Below are positions 59,956-64,000 of a DNA stretch of 64,000 bases, piece by piece. This DNA is from Euglena gracilis (lineage: Eukaryota > Euglenida > Euglenophyceae > Euglenales). Below the pieces are notes generated by a model. That model worked only from the letters and a program-made list of their open reading frames with translations. It had not been told where the DNA came from and ran no database searches. The stretch's first letter is position 1. Each line of letters starts with the position of its first letter. The stretch spans positions 1,922,001-1,986,000 of the forward strand of contig CP154954.1 in NCBI GenBank assembly GCA_039621445.1. Reading direction: 5' to 3'. The position numbers and the translations under genes are program-made.

Positions 59956-61529
59956 GCGGGCCCCAGCTCCCCCGGGTGAGCGAAATGTGCGTTTCGTTGC
60001 GTTTCGGAGTGACGTCATCGTGGATTCACATTGCAGCTGATTTCAGATATCTGCTGGGTGTGTTGTCAGGGCTGTGCGGTTGCACTGTTGTACCTTGAGT
60101 TTTTTTTGATGTTGTCGCTAGCGCGCAAAAAGGCAATTCCTAATTGAATTTGGAGGTCTGGTCCACATCAGTCAAGTCCTGAGAAGTTGTATCACTGCTT
60201 ATTTTCCCAGGTGGATTCAAGTTACTGAAGTTAATCTCCAGGAAATTATATGTGGTTTGCATTTCTTGCAATGTTTCAAGGTTCCTCCAGTCAAGCGTTG
60301 GCTGCAGGCGGTTCAGGTGTGACTCAATTTTTTGTAGATTCAGTCCAGATTGGGGACGCCTGTGGCGGAAGTGAAGTGAAGCATGTTGATTAAGTGAACA
60401 GCCTGAAGACTTTTATAAATTGCTGAGCAGATGATGTTGTTCATGTTAATTGGTGTCGGCTTGGTATTGTGTTTTGCTTGCTTGCTGTGTGTCTTGCAAG
60501 GTTAGTTACTTGAGATTCTTTTTGGGTTCATTGGTTGCTGTTGAAATCGTCTGAACAACGATTTGAGTTAGGGAGTCAATTTTTTTTTGCAGTTTCAGAT
60601 GCAATGTGCTGTTGAACGTTAACCTTATTAACCACGTCTTTTCTTTCATTCTGCTGGAAAATTGTTTGCCATGAAACTCCCTGAGCAATGTCGTTTTTTC
60701 AATTGGCACTCACGGATTTAATCAGCTTTCGGATTTTTAATCAGCGTTCGGATTTTTGTGCTGGCGGCCCATGTGGCTGAAAACTGGGAATGTTGAAATT
60801 GGCTGTTTTATTTCGATGTGCTGAAAACAGCTTTGTTTAATCAGGATTTAAACAGCCATAGGAATTTCTCAGCCACTGAAATCAATGAAGGCTCAATAAA
60901 CGTTTGCCTTGAAAAGCACATTTTTTCTTTCCGGAAAACTGTTAATGAGCAAGTGCTGATTAAATCGGCAGCATCGCTGCAAATGAGAGTCTTTGCCAGG
61001 TGCTGATAAAGTCGGCACTAAACCTGTTTTTTTTGGATCTTTTTTTCGAACTGAAACAGCCCTTCTTTTGGCTGCATGCTTCTTTTGGGCGGCGGGGTCC
61101 AATCAGCACTTCCTTAAACAGCCGAGGGACAGCAAACTGACGTCCCAGACCCCAACTTGCAAGTAATGTTCATAGTCAAACTTGGGGATGTGGCGAGGGT
61201 CGCAATAATGAAGGGAGCCAGGCTGTTTTGTCACCCGTGCGCGTCTGAGGCGAACGATTTTGACGGTTTGTTTCGGTGACTAAAAGACACCTCAGGCTTG
61301 CCCGGCAAATGCCTCCGGAGGTGAAAATGCTCTGGGTACGCCGAACGGAAACTCTTGGCGCAGGACGCCACGGAGAGTGCCACGAGAGGAACTAAGTGTG
61401 CGTTGGGGGTAGAACAGAAAACGTGGCCCCGTTGACGGGGTTGTGAAAAAGTATCCTGAGTTTTTTGGGGACTGGCTGCTGGTAAGGAAGTTCTTGCACC
61501 AACCGGAAGTCGATTTATTTCGAAAAAAG
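59956..61529. other. Unique nuclear-type DNA between the two duplicated blocks
   Basis: Mixed composition. A perfect inverted 14-mer of 59,654-59,667 lies at 60,132-60,145 (GGCAATTCCTAATT), a CRE-like TGACGTCA at 60,010-60,017, and several variants of GCTGATTAAATC (60,720-61,010). The segment 61,140-61,480 is GC-richer and unlike the rest. No gene with conserved features was recognised. Confidence 0.55.
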
Positions 61530-62475
61530 CTTTAACTTTGGCCCCGTGGCCCGTTTGCCCTTGCTCTAAAAAGTTTTTCTAGGGTTTTTGGGGGTGCTCT
61601 TTCCAAAAAGCTGCGGGGCTGGGGGTGCCTGGCCATTTTGGAACACCCTGTTTTGGCCTAAATGCCCTTAAATGTACTTTCGGGGGGCGGGGTTGGGCCG
61701 AAACCTTGCCGTGACCATAACTTTGGCCCCGTGGCCCGTTTGCCCTTGCTCTAAAAAGTTTTTCTAGGGTTTTTGGGGGTGCTCTTTCCAAAAAACTGCG
61801 GGGCTGGGGGTGCCTGGCCATTTTGGAACACCCTGTTTTGGCCTAAATGCCCTTAAATGTACTTTAGGGGGGGGCGGGGTTGGGCCGAAACCTTGCCGGG
61901 ACCATAACTTTGGCCCCGTGGCCCGTTTGCCCTTGCTCTAAAAAGTTTTTCTAGGGTTTTTGGGGGTGCTCTCTCCAAAAAACTGCGGGGCTGGGGGTGC
62001 CTGGCCATTTTGGAACACCCTGTTTTGGCCTAAATGCCCTTAAATGTACTTTAGGGGGGGCGGGGTTGGGCCGAAACCTTGCCGGGACCATAACTTTGGC
62101 CCCGTGGCCCGTTTGCCCTTGCTCTAAAAAGTTTTTCTAGGGTTTTTGGGGGTGCTCTCTCCAAAAAACTGCGGGGCTGGGAGTGCCTGGCCATTTTGGA
62201 TCACCCTGTTTTGGCCTAAATGCCCTTAAATGTACTTTCGGGGGGCGGGATTGGGCCGAAACCTTGCCGGGACCATAACTTTGGCCCCGTGGCCCGTTTG
62301 CCCTTGCTCTAAAAAGTTTTTCTAGGGTTTTTGGGGGTGCTCTTTCCAAAAAACTGCGGGGCTGGGGGTGCCCGGCCGTTTTGGAACACCCTGTTTTGGC
62401 CTAAATGCCCTTAAATGTACTTTCGGGGGGCGGGGTTGGGGTCGAAACCTTGCCGGGGCCATAACTTTGCCGGGG
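61530..62475. repeat. Tandem array C2, about 186-bp unit, about five copies
   Basis: Same family as array C1. CCATAAC landmarks at 61,715, 61,902, 62,088, 62,273 and 62,459 give 185-187-bp spacing. Units share C2-specific variants (AAATGCCCTTAAATGTACTT, CTGCGGGGCTGGG) that set them apart from C1 units, so each array has homogenised separately. Confidence 0.94.
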
Positions 62476-62559
62476 CCATAACAATGCACGTTCCGGGGGC
62501 GGGGTTAGCCAAAATCTGCTTTTCATTACATTATATAATTAAAGACTGCTTTTAATTAC

Positions 62560-63245
62560 AGGCCACGAACACACCTGGCGCTTCAGGTCGACTTCTTCTC
62601 TCACTTTTTCTGGGCGATGGACTTGGACTTGCACTCGGACTTGGACTTGCTTGACGGAAGTGGAAGTTTCTTCTTGTAACTTCCTTTTCCTTCCTTGGGG
62701 TTCTTGGCATGTCAGGCCATACCCCTTACTTGGACTGCCCCTGGTGAGAAGAAACTCAATGTTGAAAACGGTGTACTTGCACAAATTTAAAGAATGTGAC
62801 TTGACAATGGCCAAAAAAAACACACACCAAAAAGTCCACCACCTTCATTCGGCTCCGTACAATGTCAGCAATGTCAGATGACAACGGGTTTCATCTTCCG
62901 CATGTAAAAATAAAAAACCTTAAAAAAACGGAGAGGGCTGCGTCAGCAAATGAGGCAAATTAGGAATTGCCAAAAAGCTATTGGCGAATGCTTTCTTCCT
63001 CTCCGAGCACCGAGCGACGTCAGAGTTTGGGACCGGGCACACAGGATGCACCGTCTCAGCGCCAATCCAACCAACCGGCAGGCGCTCGCCACTTCTCCTC
63101 CTTTGAGGCCAAATGCACCCCTACGCCGAAACTCGCGTCCGCATTCGCACGAACGCGGATTCCCGGCGCGAGCGTAGGGCGTTACATCGCGCCCGTTATA
63201 ATTTAGGGGGACAAGCCGGGAGGCCCGTGCTAACGCACGGGCCAA
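62560..63245. repeat. Flank D2, right copy of the segmental duplication
   Basis: Counterpart of D1 in the same orientation and the same place after the 185-bp array. It shares the blocks listed for D1 up to the terminal hairpin; the sequence after the hairpin is unrelated to that after D1. Confidence 0.88.
63222..63243. other. Conserved hairpin, right copy
   Basis: The same 9-bp stem GGCCCGTGC/GCACGGGCC with a different loop (TAAC). Conservation of the stem with change in the loop suggests structure is kept. Confidence 0.8.
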
Positions 63246-63447
63246 AGGACAGGGATCGCGCAAGGGTGCGCGAGCTGTACGTCGCGCGCACGGTCGCAGC
63301 AGTTAGGAATTGCGCAGAAGGCGTGGGGTTGTTAGTGTTGCTATTGCGTTGCAGCGTAGGTATTGCAGGTTTCGTCGGGGTTTGTGTTTGCTTTGTGTGG
63401 TGCATGTGTGTCTTGTCTCTTCTGACAGGAGCAGTATGTAGTGGAGG

Positions 63448-63907
63448 ATGTCCGTCGCCGCAGCTGCGGCGGAGGCTGCTGCTGCGGAGAGTGGCGGTGG
63501 AGTGTACGGAGATGGTGGTGGTGTGCTTCGCCTCAGTGATTCATGTCTGCAAGTGAGTGGAACGCAGTGGAACTGAGTGGAACTGATTCACGTGTGGAAT
63601 TGCTGTGGAGCAGTGTGGAAGTGTACAGCAGCAGCAGTGTTGATTGAGAGGACGTTTATTTTGTTACAGCAGCTGCAGAAGAAGGTGCAGCAGAAGTTCC
63701 TTTTGTACCTGGAGAAGGTGGAGAGGAAGCAGCCGGTGTGCGCTTTTGAGTCTTGGCAGCGCATGATGCGGGGTGTTGTATTGAAGTGCAGTGTGTGTAG
63801 TGTGTTGGTTTGAGCAGGTTTTGTTGTTTTTTTTGTAACCGCAGTTGCGGAGGAAGCAGCGGAAGAAGTTCCTCCTGTACCTGGCCAGGGGGGAGCGGAT
63901 GCAGCAG
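63448..63907 (+). CDS. Candidate nuclear gene with duplicated small exons (partial)
   Basis: Three possible exons are joined in phase 0. Exon 1 (63,448-63,552) gives MSVAAAAEAAAAESGGGVYG to SDSCLQ before GTGAGT. Intron 1 (63,553-63,669) ends TTACAG. Exon 2 (63,670-63,735) gives QLQKKVQQKFLLYLEKVERK with QP, before GTGTGCG. Intron 2 (63,736-63,844) ends TTTTTGTAACCGCAG. Exon 3 (63,845-63,907) gives LRRKQRKKFLLYLARGERMQ with Q, before GTGTGTTG. Exons 2 and 3 are homologous, share KFLLYL with synonymous third-base differences, and are strongly basic and helical. Exon 1 is the least certain: an alternative frame there gives LRRRLLLRRVAVE, a possible third repeat. I do not recognise the protein. 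The gene would continue past the window. Confidence 0.4.
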
Positions 63908-64000
63908 GTGTGTTGTGCTGCTGTACTGTGTTGACAGAAGTTTTCAGCTTTCGATGGGAGCCCGGTTGAAGGGTGTCAGAGACGTGCAAATGAGTGCTCT

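Noticed and set aside
54411-64000. Spliced-leader RNA, 5S rRNA or nuclear tRNA genes
   Set aside because: I looked for a euglenid spliced-leader sequence and for 5S and tRNA landmarks and saw none; TATCCTGAGTTTTTTGGG near 61,450 is only superficially similar.

Overview
The window is a composite of two very different kinds of DNA. Positions 1 to about 54,390 are plastid DNA: extremely AT-rich, with bacterial-type ribosomal-protein, ATP-synthase and photosystem genes broken up by dozens of short introns. The remainder, about 54,400 to 64,000, is GC-rich eukaryotic nuclear-type DNA made mostly of tandem arrays and a segmental duplication. The plastid part points to a euglenid close to Euglena gracilis. 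The reasons are the order rps2-atpI-atpH-atpF-atpA-rps18, the order rpl23-rpl2-rps19-rpl22-rps3-roaA-rpl16-rpl14-rpl5-rps8-rpl36-trnI(CAU)-rps14, many introns of about 100 nt (group III size), larger group II introns with recognisable domain V hairpins, and a euglenid-type RbcL.

Layout: 1-3,965 is a palindrome carrying two opposed copies of the 3' half of rbcL. 4,272-10,880 (mainly + strand) holds rpl32, psaC, rps9, rpl12, an extreme A/T homopolymer tract, psbZ, a split and divergent rpoA, trnS, trnP and psaJ. 10,909-22,710 (- strand) holds rps18, atpA, atpF, atpH, atpI, rps2, trnC, trnF, rps14, trnI, rpl36, rps8 and a truncated rpl5 (copy 1). At 22,711 the sequence breaks into T-rich filler. 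22,947-38,320 (+ strand, copy 2) runs from rpl23 through the whole ribosomal-protein operon to atpH. At about 38,320-38,350 the sequence folds back and the same 15.4 kb is repeated in reverse to about 53,704 (copy 3). Copy 3 continues into psbJ, psbL and the last exon of psbF. Plastid DNA stops at about 54,390, inside the region upstream of that psbF exon.

The nuclear-type part contains an array of about 47-bp units (55,061-57,480), a related array whose pyrimidine-rich and purine-rich boxes run partly the other way (57,481-58,206), an array of about 185-bp units (58,240-59,210), unique DNA, and a second array of the same 185-bp family (61,530-62,475). Each 185-bp array is followed by the same roughly 700-bp flank, so the locus is a segmental duplication. 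Each flank ends in a conserved 9-bp-stem hairpin. At the right edge is a candidate nuclear gene in which two short exons of 22 and 21 codons look like tandem duplicates, both bounded by GT-AG sites.

Functionally, the plastid genes encode ribosome parts (S2, S3, S8, S9, S14, S18, S19; L2, L5, L12, L14, L16, L22, L23, L32, L36), ATP synthase (a, b, c and alpha subunits), PSI (PsaC, PsaJ), PSII (PsbZ, PsbJ, PsbL, PsbF), RuBisCO large subunit, RNA polymerase alpha, the operon-associated protein RoaA, and five tRNA species. Fold-back palindromes, three copies of one region with mainly homopolymer-length differences, and an abrupt plastid-to-nuclear joint suggest chimeric long reads in an assembly. 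A real rearranged nuclear insertion of plastid DNA is the alternative. Exon limits are read by eye from protein homology and are approximate unless stated.
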